Below, one piece after another: positions 24,897-34,477 of a stretch of 64,000 bases of DNA (positions within the stretch are counted from its first letter, which is position 1; the number at the start of each line of letters is the position of its first letter). The notes below the pieces were generated by a model. The model had not been told where the DNA came from, did not search any database, and worked only from the letters and a program-made list of their open reading frames with translations. Origin of the DNA: a virus; IMG/VR virus record IMGVR_UViG_3300036781_000418, positions 155,296 through 219,295 of that record; one strand, given 5' to 3'. The translations under genes and the position numbers were made by a program.

Positions 24897-26639
24897 ATGG
24901 GAAAACTGAAGACACTCCCCAAAGCCATCATCGGACTTATCGTCATCGGTGGTGTCGCTTTCGGAGTCAACACCGCCATCAACAAAGGCTACTTCAAGCA
25001 GAAAACTGAAGTGGCCGTCCAGGTGCCGGACAAGATCGACGGCCTTGGTGGTGGCATCACCTCCACCGCACCGAAACCGACCGCAACCACAGCCATCAAC
25101 GTGATGGCCGCCACAACGGGTGAGACCCTCCGCGTGAAGACCATTCCGTGGAACGGCACGCTTGGCCTGATGCACGCCCAAGCGTCCGGCGCCTTCCGTG
25201 CCCACAACCTCAACGTGGACATCAAGCGTGAAGACGACTACTCCAAGATGATCGCCGACATGGCGGCCTTCGCGAAGGATCCGACGCAAGGTGTTCACTT
25301 CACGGTGATCATGGGTGACGGCCTGCCGGCCTACATCATCGGCCTGAACGAGGCGCTCAAGCCCTTCGGTCAGCAGGCTGAAATGATCGCGGGTATCGGC
25401 TACTCGCGTGGTGAGGACAAGTGCGTGATCGCGGACGAGGCCAACCCTCGCGGTGCCCTGATCGCCGGCGTCCTTGGTGACGGCGACATCAACATCTGCA
25501 TCAAGTACGCCGCGGACAACGCCATCCCGATCAACGCCAACCCGAAGACCTACGACCCCGACGCCATGAACTTCATGGGCACCGGCTCGTTCGTTGAAGC
25601 GGACGAGAAGTTCATCTCCTCGGCCCGCAACAACTACAAGGGTGGTGCGTGTGAAGAGCGCAAGAACACGAAGACCGGTGACAAGCAGACGGTCTGTGTC
25701 ACGGGCTCGGCCACCTGGACTCCCGGTGACGTGAAGGACTTCAGCGAGCTGAAGAAGCTTGGCAAGTCGCTTCGTGTGATCGGCTCTACCAAGGAGTACG
25801 CATGGCAGATGCCAGCCGCGATCATCGGCAACAAGACGTGGATGGCCAACAACCGCCCGACGGTCGAAGCCTTCCTCGCCTCCATCCTTGAATCCGGTGA
25901 GAAGGTCCGCGGTGACAACCAAGCGCTGATGGTCGCCTCCGCCGAACAGGCCAAGGTGATCGGTGAGCAGGACGCTAGCTACTGGGCTGAAATGTTCAAG
26001 GGCACGACGGACGTTAGCCCCAACGGCAAGACGATTCAGCTTGGTGGCTCCACCACCAACGGTCTCTCGGACGCGGCCTTCATGTTCGGCTTGAACGGAG
26101 CGGACGACCTCTACTCCAAGGTGTACAACGTGTACGGCAAGATCTCGGTGAAGTACTTCCCCGACCTCATGCCCGGCGGTCTCCGCCCATACGGCGACGT
26201 CGTAAACAAGTCGTTCATCCAAGCGTTGCTCGCCAAGGCCACCAACGTCGCGCAGGTCGACAAGCCGGTTTACTCCAGCACGACGACTGAAACCTTCGCG
26301 GCCAAGTCGTACGCCATCGAGTTCGAAACCGGCAAGGCCACCTTCTCGCCCTCCGCGGTCAAGGTGCTGAACGACCTGTTGGATCAAGCCGCCGTGACGA
26401 CGCTGAACGTGCAGATCAACGGCCACACGGACAACACTGGTGATTCTGGCACGAACATCGGGCTGTCCAAGGACCGAGCCGAAGCGGTGAAGAACTTCCT
26501 GATGAAGAACGCACCGTCCACCTTCACGGCCGAACGTGTCCAAACGCGCGGCTACGGTGACACGCAACCGATCGCGGACAACAACACCGTCGCGGGCAAG
26601 GCCAAGAACCGCCGCGTTGAGGTTATCCTCCGCAAGTAA
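24897..26639 (+). CDS. Solute-binding protein (NitT/TauT-like) fused to OmpA C-terminal domain
   Basis: 580 residues. An uncleaved N-terminal helix (7-27), then a linker, then a type II periplasmic-binding-protein region (about 75-430) like the nitrate/sulfonate (NMT1/TauA) class, and a C-terminal OmpA domain (about 465-580) with NGHTDNTG, L-S-x-D-R-A and G-Y-G-D. OmpA domains bind peptidoglycan, so the protein would be tethered to both inner membrane and cell wall. Permease and ATPase genes follow. The substrate is unknown. Its N-terminus resembles that of the protein at 28951. Confidence 0.82.
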   Translation: MGKLKTLPKAIIGLIVIGGVAFGVNTAINKGYFKQKTEVAVQVPDKIDGLGGGITSTAPKPTATTAINVMAATTGETLRVKTIPWNGTLGLMHAQASGAFRAHNLNVDIKREDDYSKMIADMAAFAKDPTQGVHFTVIMGDGLPAYIIGLNEALKPFGQQAEMIAGIGYSRGEDKCVIADEANPRGALIAGVLGDGDINICIKYAADNAIPINANPKTYDPDAMNFMGTGSFVEADEKFISSARNNYKGGACEERKNTKTGDKQTVCVTGSATWTPGDVKDFSELKKLGKSLRVIGSTKEYAWQMPAAIIGNKTWMANNRPTVEAFLASILESGEKVRGDNQALMVASAEQAKVIGEQDASYWAEMFKGTTDVSPNGKTIQLGGSTTNGLSDAAFMFGLNGADDLYSKVYNVYGKISVKYFPDLMPGGLRPYGDVVNKSFIQALLAKATNVAQVDKPVYSSTTTETFAAKSYAIEFETGKATFSPSAVKVLNDLLDQAAVTTLNVQINGHTDNTGDSGTNIGLSKDRAEAVKNFLMKNAPSTFTAERVQTRGYGDTQPIADNNTVAGKAKNRRVEVILRK

Positions 26640-26683
26640 AAGTTACACGCTATGGTCGGGTTCCCTCCCTGACCATCTTTATA

Positions 26684-26711
26684 GGACGAGTCGAAAGGCT
26701 CGTCCTTTTTT
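26684..26711 (+). terminator. Rho-independent terminator after the binding-protein gene
   Basis: GGACGAG and CTCGTCC arms followed by TTTTTT; a second hairpin (ATGGTC/GACCAT, 26652-26676) precedes it. Confidence 0.88.
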
Positions 26712-26796
26712 GACTCGTGAGCACCACCAGACGGCGACCGGTTGCACCCGAATATACGATGCACAGAGCACAACACCGTAGCCGGCCAGTGCCTCA

Positions 26797-26817
26797 GACG
26801 TCGCCTCGTGTCGCCGA
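26797..26817 (-). repeat. Dispersed intergenic repeat, minus orientation
   Basis: Contains the core CGGCGACACGAGGCG on the minus strand, shared with 34478, 41741 and 47297. A GGTTGCA lies at 26740. The rest of 26712-26899 holds only a TATGAT -10-like site near 26865. Confidence 0.65.
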
Positions 26818-26899
26818 ACGACGTACACCTGAATTCACTCGTTCACAACGGCTTGGCCGATCGTTATGATGGTCGAGCGTGTACTAACCGAGATCAACT

Positions 26900-27679
26900 A
26901 TGAACGTTCTTGAACCCTACCACCTAGGACGGCGCTTCAACCTGAAGCTGCTGTCCGGCATCTCAGCTGGCGTGATGTTCGTCGCGTGGATGCTGGCTCC
27001 CGCCTCCACTGGCATTCCGTCGCCGCTCGCCATCGCGATAGCGTGGAACAACATGGCCTTGTCACAGGGCCTGTTGATCGAGCTGTTCAACTCGATGGTG
27101 GTGATCTGGCAGGCCCTGCTGTTCTCCGCCATCCTGTCATGTGGCATCGCCTTCCTCACGACGGCCGACATCTTCAAGGGTGTTGGGACGTTCATCGCCT
27201 CACTCCGGTTTCTAGGGTTTGCCGGCCTGACGTTCCTGTTCACGCTGTGGACGAGCAGCGGCACGTCCCTGAAGCTCGCGCTCCTCACCTTCGGCATGAC
27301 GGTGTTTCTGACGCGCTCCACGATCGACGTGATCAAGTCCATTCCGCAGTCGGACATCGACTACGCCCGTTCACTCGGGCTGAGTGGCTGGCGACTCGCG
27401 TGGGAGGTTGGTGCTTGCGGCAAGCAGGCGGACATGCTCGACCTGGTGCGCCAGAACGCGGCCATCGGTTGGACGTTGCTCTCCATGGTGGAGGGCCTTG
27501 TCCGAAGTGAAGGCGGTGTCGGTGCGATGTTGCTCAGCCAGAACAAGTACTTCAACCTCAGCGCGGTCTTCGCGATCCAACTCACCATCCTCGCCTACGG
27601 CATTCTGCAGGACGTGGCGTTGAGTTGGATCCGTGGCGTCATCTGCCCGTGGACGCGCATTAACCGGAGCGACGAATGA
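26900..27679 (+). CDS. ABC transporter permease
   Basis: 259 residues with about five to six membrane helices. Residues about 150-200 (Y-A-R-S-L-G-L-S-G-W-R, then G-x-x-x-M-L-D-L-V-R, G-W-T-L-L-S-M-V-E-G-L) match the EAA loop and following helix of the NitT/TauT-type permease family (BPD_transp_1). It pairs with the ATPase at 28073 and the binding protein at 24897. The stop overlaps the next start. Confidence 0.82.
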   Translation: MNVLEPYHLGRRFNLKLLSGISAGVMFVAWMLAPASTGIPSPLAIAIAWNNMALSQGLLIELFNSMVVIWQALLFSAILSCGIAFLTTADIFKGVGTFIASLRFLGFAGLTFLFTLWTSSGTSLKLALLTFGMTVFLTRSTIDVIKSIPQSDIDYARSLGLSGWRLAWEVGACGKQADMLDLVRQNAAIGWTLLSMVEGLVRSEGGVGAMLLSQNKYFNLSAVFAIQLTILAYGILQDVALSWIRGVICPWTRINRSDE

Positions 27680-28071
27680 CCTTCGTTATCATCAACACCA
27701 ACTTGGCGGTTCGCCCGGTCCGTGATCACCCCATTCCGAATCACCGTGACCGACTTGAAGTGCGCCCCCACCTGTGGAAGAACGAAAAAGGAGATGGGTG
27801 GTACTGTGCACGGAAACCGGCTGGCCACTCATACCCAGAATACTCGATCAACGGCATGGCGCCCACGGCGCTTGAAGCCTGGGCCAGGTGGAAGATACGA
27901 GACCAGCGCCGAGTTCGCATTCCTCGCGCTGGCATTCAGAACAAGCGTGATACGCGCAACTGGTTCTTCGACGGTTGCTTCTACATCAGCTCCTACATTT
28001 CGCATGAAGGAGTTCTGCGCATCATCCACGGCTACGACCCAATCACCGACGAACTCATCTTGAGGGGCTAA
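27676..28071 (+). CDS. Hypothetical protein between permease and ATPase
   Basis: 131 residues, basic, with many W, R and H residues and no membrane helix. It overlaps the permease stop by 4 nt and ends 1 nt before the ATPase, so it is part of the transporter operon. No family recognised. Confidence 0.65.
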   Translation: MTFVIINTNLAVRPVRDHPIPNHRDRLEVRPHLWKNEKGDGWYCARKPAGHSYPEYSINGMAPTALEAWARWKIRDQRRVRIPRAGIQNKRDTRNWFFDGCFYISSYISHEGVLRIIHGYDPITDELILRG

Positions 28072-28072
28072 C

Positions 28073-28867
28073 TTGAACTACGAGAAACACGAGCGACTCC
28101 TGACGGTCGACCACCTCAACCTGCAGTACGGTGAGAAGATCATTCTGCGTGACGTCAACGTCTGCATCGACAACATCACCCGCCCTGACACGGTGCAAGG
28201 CCAGGTGGTCGCGCTCCTTGGCCCATCGGGTATCGGTAAGACGCAGCTCTTCCGCTGCCTGTCGGGCATGCAGCAAGCGACCAACGGGCACGTGCTCATC
28301 GGTGATCAGCAGCTGCAAGTCAACGGTGGTGAGGTTGGCGTGGTGCAGCAAGCCTACCCACTCTTCGCCCACCGTACGGTGCTCAGCAACCTGCGCCTGG
28401 CCGCCAGAAAACTTGGCAAAAACTCCGAGCCGGAGATTGAGCGGCTGCTCACCCACTTCGGACTGCAGGACAAGAAGAAGTCCTACCCCACCGAGCTGAG
28501 TGGCGGTCAGCGCCAACGCATCGCGATCATCCAGCAGCTGCTGTGTTCCAACCACTTCCTGCTCATGGACGAGCCGTTCAGCGGCCTTGACGTGATGGCG
28601 AAGCAGCGGGTGTTCGACACGATCCGCACCGTGAGTCAGGCTCATGACCTGAACACGATCATCTTCACGACACACGACCTGGAGGCGGCCGTGAACTTGG
28701 CCGACAACATCTGGGTGCTTGGCCGAGTTGAAGGCCAGCCGGGCGCGACGATCGTGCAGCAGATTGACTTGGCCGCGGCCGGCCTTGCATGGTCGCCGGA
28801 CATCGAGCACCACCCGAAGTATTGGCCCATGGTGTTGCAGCTCAAGGAGCTGTTCAAGCACCTTTAA
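28073..28867 (+). CDS. ABC transporter ATPase
   Basis: 264 residues from a TTG start at 28073 preceded by GAGGGG. Walker A GPSGIGKT (about 44-51), Q-loop region, ABC signature LSGGQ (about 140), Walker B LLMDEP and the D-loop G-L-D, then the switch histidine T-T-H-D. It belongs to the NitT/TauT importer ATPase group and would energise uptake with the permease at 26900. Confidence 0.92.
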   Translation: MNYEKHERLLTVDHLNLQYGEKIILRDVNVCIDNITRPDTVQGQVVALLGPSGIGKTQLFRCLSGMQQATNGHVLIGDQQLQVNGGEVGVVQQAYPLFAHRTVLSNLRLAARKLGKNSEPEIERLLTHFGLQDKKKSYPTELSGGQRQRIAIIQQLLCSNHFLLMDEPFSGLDVMAKQRVFDTIRTVSQAHDLNTIIFTTHDLEAAVNLADNIWVLGRVEGQPGATIVQQIDLAAAGLAWSPDIEHHPKYWPMVLQLKELFKHL

Positions 28868-28950
28868 CCTGGTCCGTGAACCTTCATTCGTGCATGTTCG
28901 AACGACGGCTTACGGACTAAAATGAAGTACCTTTAACTAGGAGGCGTGTA

Positions 28951-29220
28951 ATGAAGCTTAAGACTTTCCCGAAGGTTGTGATTGGTTTGGTGGTGCTCGG
29001 CGTGGCCGGCTTTTTCTTGTCCAAACAGGACTTGAGCAAGCTCGTTCCGCCGAAGAAGGTCGAGGTGGTGGAGCAACAGCCCGCCCAAGACAGTCCACCG
29101 GTCGTGCAACAGCAAGAACCCGTCCAGCAGGATCCGCCTGCCGCTCAGCCGGCGCCGCAGCCCGCTCAACCAGCACAGCAGGACGCCGGTTTGGCGGCCG
29201 TGCTGGGCAAGAAGAAGTGA
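28951..29220 (+). CDS. Membrane-anchored P/Q-rich protein
   Basis: 89 residues. One N-terminal helix (about 7-24) whose sequence KTFPKVVIGLVVLG resembles the first 25 residues of the binding protein at 24897, suggesting a shared anchor or duplication. The rest is a P-Q-A repeat tail, disordered, ending K-K-K. TAAAAT lies about 35 nt upstream and AGGAGG before the ATG. Confidence 0.7.
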   Translation: MKLKTFPKVVIGLVVLGVAGFFLSKQDLSKLVPPKKVEVVEQQPAQDSPPVVQQQEPVQQDPPAAQPAPQPAQPAQQDAGLAAVLGKKK

Positions 29221-29228
29221 GGTGAACC

Positions 29229-29855
29229 ATGGTCACACGTGCAAAGACAAGCACACCAGCCACGCTGGACAAGGCCACCAAGCCACTTTGGACTGCCTTG
29301 GACCCTGAGAACTACAAGGGTCCGAACTTTGACAAGGAACCGCTGAAGGGCCTTGGACTGTTGGTTCGCGACGAGGTCACCGGCTACACTGGCATGGTCA
29401 CTCAAGTCAGCGTCCTGCTGAGCGGTAACGTCCAGTTCGCCGTTCAGCCGTCCTCCACCGACTGTGGGGTGACAATGCCCGACGCGATGCAGTTGGACGT
29501 ACATTCGCTCAAGGCCGTCGGTGATGGTCTGTCGAAGACCGTCATCAAGGTGCCGAATCCGACGACCATTCCGCTCGGCGTCGAGGTTGAGGACATCATC
29601 ACTGGTATTAAGGCGATAACGACCCAGAAGACCACGTTCATGAACGGCTGTGAGGTCTTCTTGCTTGAGGTCGCGTTGAAGAACCGCCAGCCACTGACGG
29701 AGTTTGCCCACCACATCAACGCCATCCGCCTCAAGGTAACTGGCAAGAATGACAAGACCAAGCAGCTCAACTTGCCGCCCGCTGACGACCGGGGCCGCCC
29801 TCCTGGTGGACCGAGCAAACGGCTCACCCACACTCCCACCACACGTCTCCGTTAA
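29229..29855 (+). CDS. Protein with repeated phage 'V-R-D-x-V-T-G' domain
   Basis: 208 residues. Two copies of a short domain are visible: L-G-L-L-V-R-D-E-V-T-G-Y-T-G (about 43-56) and L-G-V-E-V-E-D-I-I-T-G (about 117-127), each followed by a strand and N-V/G-C. Similar units occur in uncharacterised proteins of many phages. The C-terminus is rich in P and R. Function unknown; located between transporter genes. Confidence 0.65.
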   Translation: MVTRAKTSTPATLDKATKPLWTALDPENYKGPNFDKEPLKGLGLLVRDEVTGYTGMVTQVSVLLSGNVQFAVQPSSTDCGVTMPDAMQLDVHSLKAVGDGLSKTVIKVPNPTTIPLGVEVEDIITGIKAITTQKTTFMNGCEVFLLEVALKNRQPLTEFAHHINAIRLKVTGKNDKTKQLNLPPADDRGRPPGGPSKRLTHTPTTRLR

Positions 29856-29864
29856 GGACCAACC

Positions 29865-30755
29865 ATGAAGAAGACACTTTCCCTGCTGCTCGGTGTTGTG
29901 CTGAGCATGGGTGCCCACGCCGCCTCAGTTGGCATCGCCAGCGGCAACACCACGGGCACCAACTACCCGATGGCCGAGGACATCAAGCGTGTGTGCAGCA
30001 CGCCGCAGTCGCCGATCTATAACGTGGTGTCTGACGGTTCGGTGGACAACATCTTCAAGATCTACAACGACAAGTCCGTCCAGTACGGCATCATTCAAGC
30101 CGACGCACTGGTCTACCAGCAAGGCATCGACAAGAAGATGATGAGCAACATCTTGATGGTGTTCCCGTTCTTCTCGACGGAGATTCACCTGATCGTGAAG
30201 GACGGTGCGCCCATCACCGACATCAGCCAGCTGCGTGGCAAGCGCGTGGTTGAAGGTCCTGAAGGTTCCGGCACGTGGGTGACGGTGCAGGTGATCAAGG
30301 CCCTCACCGGACTTCAGTGGACCGCCATCAACAAGAGCCAGCAGGACGGCTTCAACGCGGTGATGAGCAACCAAGCGGACGCTGAGTTTATTGTGGCTGG
30401 CGCGCCAATCAGCCTGCTGCAAAAGTCGACTGGGTTTCGCCTCGTGCCCATCAAGCACCCAGCGCTGGACGGCTTCAAGTTGTACACGAAGACGATGCTG
30501 AGCTCTGGCATGTACCCGTCGGTCCGTGGCACAGTGTCCACGTACAAGGTGGACAACGTGTTGGCGACGTACGCCTTCAAGAACCAATACCAGCGGGAGA
30601 TTGGCGACCTCGTGACGTGCATCGCGAGGAACATCGGTGAACTCCAGCAGACTGGACATCCGAAGTGGCGTGACGTCGATCCGGCGGATATTAACCGGAT
30701 TGACTGGCCTGCACATCCGGCCGCCGTCGCCGCCATCAAGCGCGTTTCCCGGTAA
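29865..30755 (+). CDS. TAXI-type periplasmic solute-binding protein
   Basis: 296 residues with a Sec signal peptide (cleavage near A-H-A-A-S, residue 19). The mature start G-I-A-S-G-N-x-x-G-T-N-Y and the V-x-x-D-G-S-V-D-N region match the TAXI/TRAP and NMT1-like binding-protein fold. It may be a second receptor for the phage-encoded importer. A strong hairpin follows the stop. Confidence 0.75.
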   Translation: MKKTLSLLLGVVLSMGAHAASVGIASGNTTGTNYPMAEDIKRVCSTPQSPIYNVVSDGSVDNIFKIYNDKSVQYGIIQADALVYQQGIDKKMMSNILMVFPFFSTEIHLIVKDGAPITDISQLRGKRVVEGPEGSGTWVTVQVIKALTGLQWTAINKSQQDGFNAVMSNQADAEFIVAGAPISLLQKSTGFRLVPIKHPALDGFKLYTKTMLSSGMYPSVRGTVSTYKVDNVLATYAFKNQYQREIGDLVTCIARNIGELQQTGHPKWRDVDPADINRIDWPAHPAAVAAIKRVSR

Positions 30756-30772
30756 ACACGGACTTCTCCTCC

Positions 30773-30805
30773 GTCGGCCCGAACCTGTGAAGGTCTCGGG
30801 CCGAC
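30773..30805 (+). terminator. Strong hairpin ending the envelope cassette
   Basis: GTCGGCCCGA and TCGGGCCGAC arms around a 13-nt loop; only a weak T stretch follows. Confidence 0.65.
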
Positions 30806-31306
30806 TCGTCTCCAGATCTGGCCCGTTACACTCGAGTAAGTTTTACTACCTGCCGGCGGCCCCGAGTAAGACTTACTTAAATGTGTAACAAATAGGCGTT
30901 GAAGTAGTAACTTTTACAGCGCTATGTTATAGTGGTTCCATCACTTCATAATATGGCGTGTAATAAGCCCGGACAATAAGAAAGCCGGGTAGAGGAGCTC
31001 TGTAGTACCCCTTCCCGTTACAAAAGATCGTCATCACGATCCGGCGTAGCTGTACGCGGAAGCTCAGTTTTGACCGAGTAGGGTAGAAGTTTGCCCTTGC
31101 GAAGCGTTTGTCGGTCCAGTTAGTTATTGCTTAAGTTTGAGTGGCAGAATATCGAGGCCATATTATGGTTTCGATAATGACGAATATTATCTAGATCTGA
31201 ACCCAAATTCAGAATCGAAATAAGTGCAGTTTCTATGTTTGTGCTTCGAAATATACGTTAAGATGCTACTCGCAATCACAAACCTTTTGCTCTAAGGCCC
31301 ACTGCA
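30806..31306. other. AT-rich non-coding region with hairpins
   Basis: About 500 nt with no convincing ORF and clearly lower GC than its neighbours. It holds a near-repeat (CGAGTAAG-TTTTACT / CGAGTAAG-ACTTACT), the hairpins CCCGG...CCGGG (about 30970-30995) and GATCGTCATCACGATC (about 31027), and -10-like TATAGT and TAAGAT sites. It could be a non-coding RNA locus, a regulatory region or a replication origin. Confidence 0.5.
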
Positions 31307-31924
31307 ATGTCTGATGTGAACACAGCCCGAGAAAATGGCAAGAAGATCCTTCTGGTCTCTTCGCCAGTTCAAGCAATTCTGATGAACAAAGTGCTGATCG
31401 ATGAGATTCGATCCGGCTTTTGGGCGAATCACCGACCATCCGGCCATGGTGATCACTGGACTGAAGTCGAAGCGATCGTGTCGACGGACGGTCAACTCGG
31501 TCCGATCAACTGGTCGGCACCACGCACCTACAACGTACTCAACCTCGACTTCTTCAACCCCAACGCTGACAAGCTCGTCGCGCTGGCCAAGTCCGTGAAG
31601 CCGAACTCCAACGAGCGCTCCGTCAAGAAGGAGCTCATCGAACTTGGTCGCATCATCGGCGGCCGCCTGGCTTCGCGCACCTCCGAGCCGATCAAGCTCG
31701 AACGCGGCAACCACAAGCCTGGCACCTTGACCGCCTCGGTCCGCAAAGCCCGTGAAGCTGGTTGCACCTTGGCCGACGTGATCGCCCTCTCGAAAAGCGG
31801 TACGGCCGCCGCGAGCGTGAAGCCGAAGACGACCACCGTCAAGAAGCGCGTTGAAGACGCGGGTCTCGAACTTACCGGTGCGATCGCTGGTCCGATCACC
31901 CACGTCGCCGCCCTCGCCGAGTAA
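31307..31924 (+). CDS. Hypothetical protein
   Basis: 205 residues, soluble, basic, alanine-rich C-terminus. It follows the AT-rich region, whose TAAGAT -10-like site near 31259 may drive it, and precedes the DUF2135-like gene by 70 nt. No family recognised. Confidence 0.7.
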   Translation: MSDVNTARENGKKILLVSSPVQAILMNKVLIDEIRSGFWANHRPSGHGDHWTEVEAIVSTDGQLGPINWSAPRTYNVLNLDFFNPNADKLVALAKSVKPNSNERSVKKELIELGRIIGGRLASRTSEPIKLERGNHKPGTLTASVRKAREAGCTLADVIALSKSGTAAASVKPKTTTVKKRVEDAGLELTGAIAGPITHVAALAE

Positions 31925-31994
31925 ACCTCTGGCGCCTCACAACGGGCCGTAGACCATGTCGGTTCACGGCCTTTGTTTCATCTAGGAGCACACC

Positions 31995-34055
31995 ATGGAC
32001 TTTGCCATTTTCAAGGCGGCGGTCTCGAAGCGATTCGAGTTTCTCGCCAGGCACTCGCTGTTTCGCGTCAACCTCGACGCTGACAACGGTCAAGGCACGA
32101 TCATCTCGGGCCGCGACCGCATCTGGGCAACCTACCTGAGCGCCTTTCCGGCCGGCGCGGACCCCATCTTCCGTGAACGCACGGAACACGACTGCAACTG
32201 CTGCAAGTCGTTCATCCGCGCGGTCGGCAACTGCGTCGCCATCGTGGACGGCAAGTTGGAAACCCTCTGGGACCTGAAGGTCAGCGATCCAAACTACCAG
32301 ATCGTCGCCGACGCGATGGCCGCCTTCGTGCGCAACGGCAAGGTGACCGACATCTTCCTGCACATGGAGTCCACGGCTGGCCGTGACAAGACGTTTGAGC
32401 AAGTCCTCGGCGGCGAGAACATCACGTGGAACCACCTCGCTGTCACGCTGCCGCGCGACACGGTGGTGGACAAGCATGACATCCCGTCGACGCTGAACGG
32501 TCCGCGCGACGACCACCAAGTCCTGCACCGCTCGCTCACCGAGTTCAGTGTGGAAGCCTTGGACATCGTGCGTGAGCTCATCGCGCAGAACTCCCTTTAC
32601 CGCGGTGAAGAGGACAAGTACGCCACGACCGAGTTCCACAAGCTGAAGACGGTGTTCGACACCCTGCTCACGGACCAGGCCAAGGACCTCTTCGTCTGGA
32701 CGAAGGTCAAGGGCATCTCGGGCGCGGTCTCCCGCATCCGCAACTCGACGATCGGCACCCTGCTCATCGACCTCTCCGCCGGCGTCGAGCTGGACGTTGC
32801 GGTGGCCAAGTACGAGGACAAGAAGTCGGGCACGAAGTACAAGCGCCCCACCGCCCTCGTCACCAAGGGCATGATCGACAAGGCCAAGGAAACCCTGCAG
32901 AAGCTCGGCCTGGTCTCTGCGCTGGAACGTCGCTTCGCCGGTATCAGTGACATCACGGTCGACAACATCCTGTTCGCGGACCGCAGCGCCAAGGCCCTGA
33001 TGGCCGACTCCATCATGGACGAGCTGACGCCGACGTCGAACACGCGTCCCAAGAACCTCGACAAGGTCGAGGAGGTGACGATGAACGGCTTCATCACCAA
33101 CATCCTGCCGCACGTCAAGACCATCGAGGTGCTGTTGGAAAACCAGCATCTGACCAACATGGTCTCGCTCATCGCGCCTGGTGATCCGACGTCGGGCTCG
33201 CTCTTCAAGTGGGACAACCGCTTCAGCTGGTCCTACAACTCCGGTGTGGCGGACTCGATCAAGGAACGTGTGAAGAACGCCGGTGGTTCGGTCAACGGTG
33301 TCCTGTGCTGCCGCTTGGCCTGGGAATACTCCGACGACCTCGACTTCCACATGTACGAACCGTCGGGCGGCACGCACATCTCCTTCTCCAACAAGCGCCA
33401 GAAGTCCATCTGTGGCGGCATGCTGGACGTTGACGCCAACGGCGGCGACGGTCAACGCCCTGATCCGTGCGAGAACATCTTCTACGAAGACAAGTCCCGC
33501 ATGAAGGAAGGCGACTACCGCCTCACCGTGCACAACTGGAACCGTCGCTCGGCGGGTATCGGCTTTGAGGCTCAAGTCGAGTTCGACGGCAAGACGTTCA
33601 ACTTCTCCTACCCGCGTGTCGTCGCGGACAAGGAAGAGGTCAACATCGCGGTCATCAACTACTCGAAGACCGCTGGCTTCACCATCAAGTCGGACCTCGG
33701 CCAGATCAACCTGTCCAAGGAGTTCTGGAACTTGAAGACCCAGAACTTCCACAAGGTCAACGTGCTGATGATGTCGCCCAACTACTGGGACGGCCAAGTC
33801 GGCGTCGGCAACAAGCACTACTTCTTCATGCTCGAGGACTGCCTCAACGACGGTTCCGCGCGTGGCATCTTCAACGAGTTCCTCAAGGATGAACTCAACC
33901 CGCACCGCAAGGTCTTCGAGATGGTTGGCTCGAAGATCAACCTTGCCAGCACCGAGGCGCAGCTCAGCGGCCTTGGTTTCTCCTCAACCCTCAAGTCCCA
34001 TGTCGTGGTTCGCGTTACCGGCGCGTTCACCCGCCTCATCAAGATCGTCTTCTAA
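31995..34055 (+). CDS. Large protein with C-terminal DUF2135/YfaP-like domain
   Basis: 686 residues. The N-terminal 420 residues show no motif I know. Residues about 440-560 contain Y-S-D-D-L-D-F-H-M-Y-E-P-S-G-G, G-G-M-L-D-V-D-A-N and G-D-Y-R-L-T-V-H-N-W, the pattern of DUF2135/YfaP-like beta domains seen in stress and surface proteins. A final domain of about 120 residues follows. Likely works with the neighbouring genes; role unknown. Confidence 0.7.
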   Translation: MDFAIFKAAVSKRFEFLARHSLFRVNLDADNGQGTIISGRDRIWATYLSAFPAGADPIFRERTEHDCNCCKSFIRAVGNCVAIVDGKLETLWDLKVSDPNYQIVADAMAAFVRNGKVTDIFLHMESTAGRDKTFEQVLGGENITWNHLAVTLPRDTVVDKHDIPSTLNGPRDDHQVLHRSLTEFSVEALDIVRELIAQNSLYRGEEDKYATTEFHKLKTVFDTLLTDQAKDLFVWTKVKGISGAVSRIRNSTIGTLLIDLSAGVELDVAVAKYEDKKSGTKYKRPTALVTKGMIDKAKETLQKLGLVSALERRFAGISDITVDNILFADRSAKALMADSIMDELTPTSNTRPKNLDKVEEVTMNGFITNILPHVKTIEVLLENQHLTNMVSLIAPGDPTSGSLFKWDNRFSWSYNSGVADSIKERVKNAGGSVNGVLCCRLAWEYSDDLDFHMYEPSGGTHISFSNKRQKSICGGMLDVDANGGDGQRPDPCENIFYEDKSRMKEGDYRLTVHNWNRRSAGIGFEAQVEFDGKTFNFSYPRVVADKEEVNIAVINYSKTAGFTIKSDLGQINLSKEFWNLKTQNFHKVNVLMMSPNYWDGQVGVGNKHYFFMLEDCLNDGSARGIFNEFLKDELNPHRKVFEMVGSKINLASTEAQLSGLGFSSTLKSHVVVRVTGAFTRLIKIVF

Positions 34056-34067
34056 AGGAGCTACTCC

Positions 34068-34475
34068 ATGTCTCTCGAAACTCTGTTGATCACCGCCGCC
34101 AAGGACCAGTGGCGCTTCGCCTCCCCCAAGGGCGACCTCGCCCTGGAAGACCTGTTCGGCCTGTCGCTGCAGTCCAACACGGGCAAGGCCAACCTGAACG
34201 ACATCGCCATCGGCCTGCACACGGAAGCCAGCGCTTCGTCCCAAGCCATCTCGTTCGTCGAGCCCGCCATCAAGAACAGCGACTTGCCGGCTCAGAAGCT
34301 CGAGCTGGTCAAGATGGTGATCGCCATCAAGGTCGGTGAACGCGACGCCGCCCTCGCTGCCAAGTCCAAGGCCGAGCAGCGCCAGAAGATCATGCAGCTG
34401 ATCGAGGCCAAGAAGAACGAGGCCATGGCCGGCCAGTCGCTCGACGAGCTGACCGCCATGCTCGCCGCGCTGTAA
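34068..34475 (+). CDS. Conserved phage hypothetical protein
   Basis: 135 residues. L-L-I-T-A-A-K-D-Q-W-R-F-A-S-P-K-G at the N-terminus and a helical C-terminus with K-L-E-L-V-K-M-V-I-A-I-K and E-x-R-Q-K-I-M-Q-L resemble a small protein often found in unrelated phages. Function unknown. A good Shine-Dalgarno (AAAGGAG) precedes the ATG. Confidence 0.65.
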   Translation: MSLETLLITAAKDQWRFASPKGDLALEDLFGLSLQSNTGKANLNDIAIGLHTEASASSQAISFVEPAIKNSDLPAQKLELVKMVIAIKVGERDAALAAKSKAEQRQKIMQLIEAKKNEAMAGQSLDELTAMLAAL

Positions 34476-34477
34476 TA

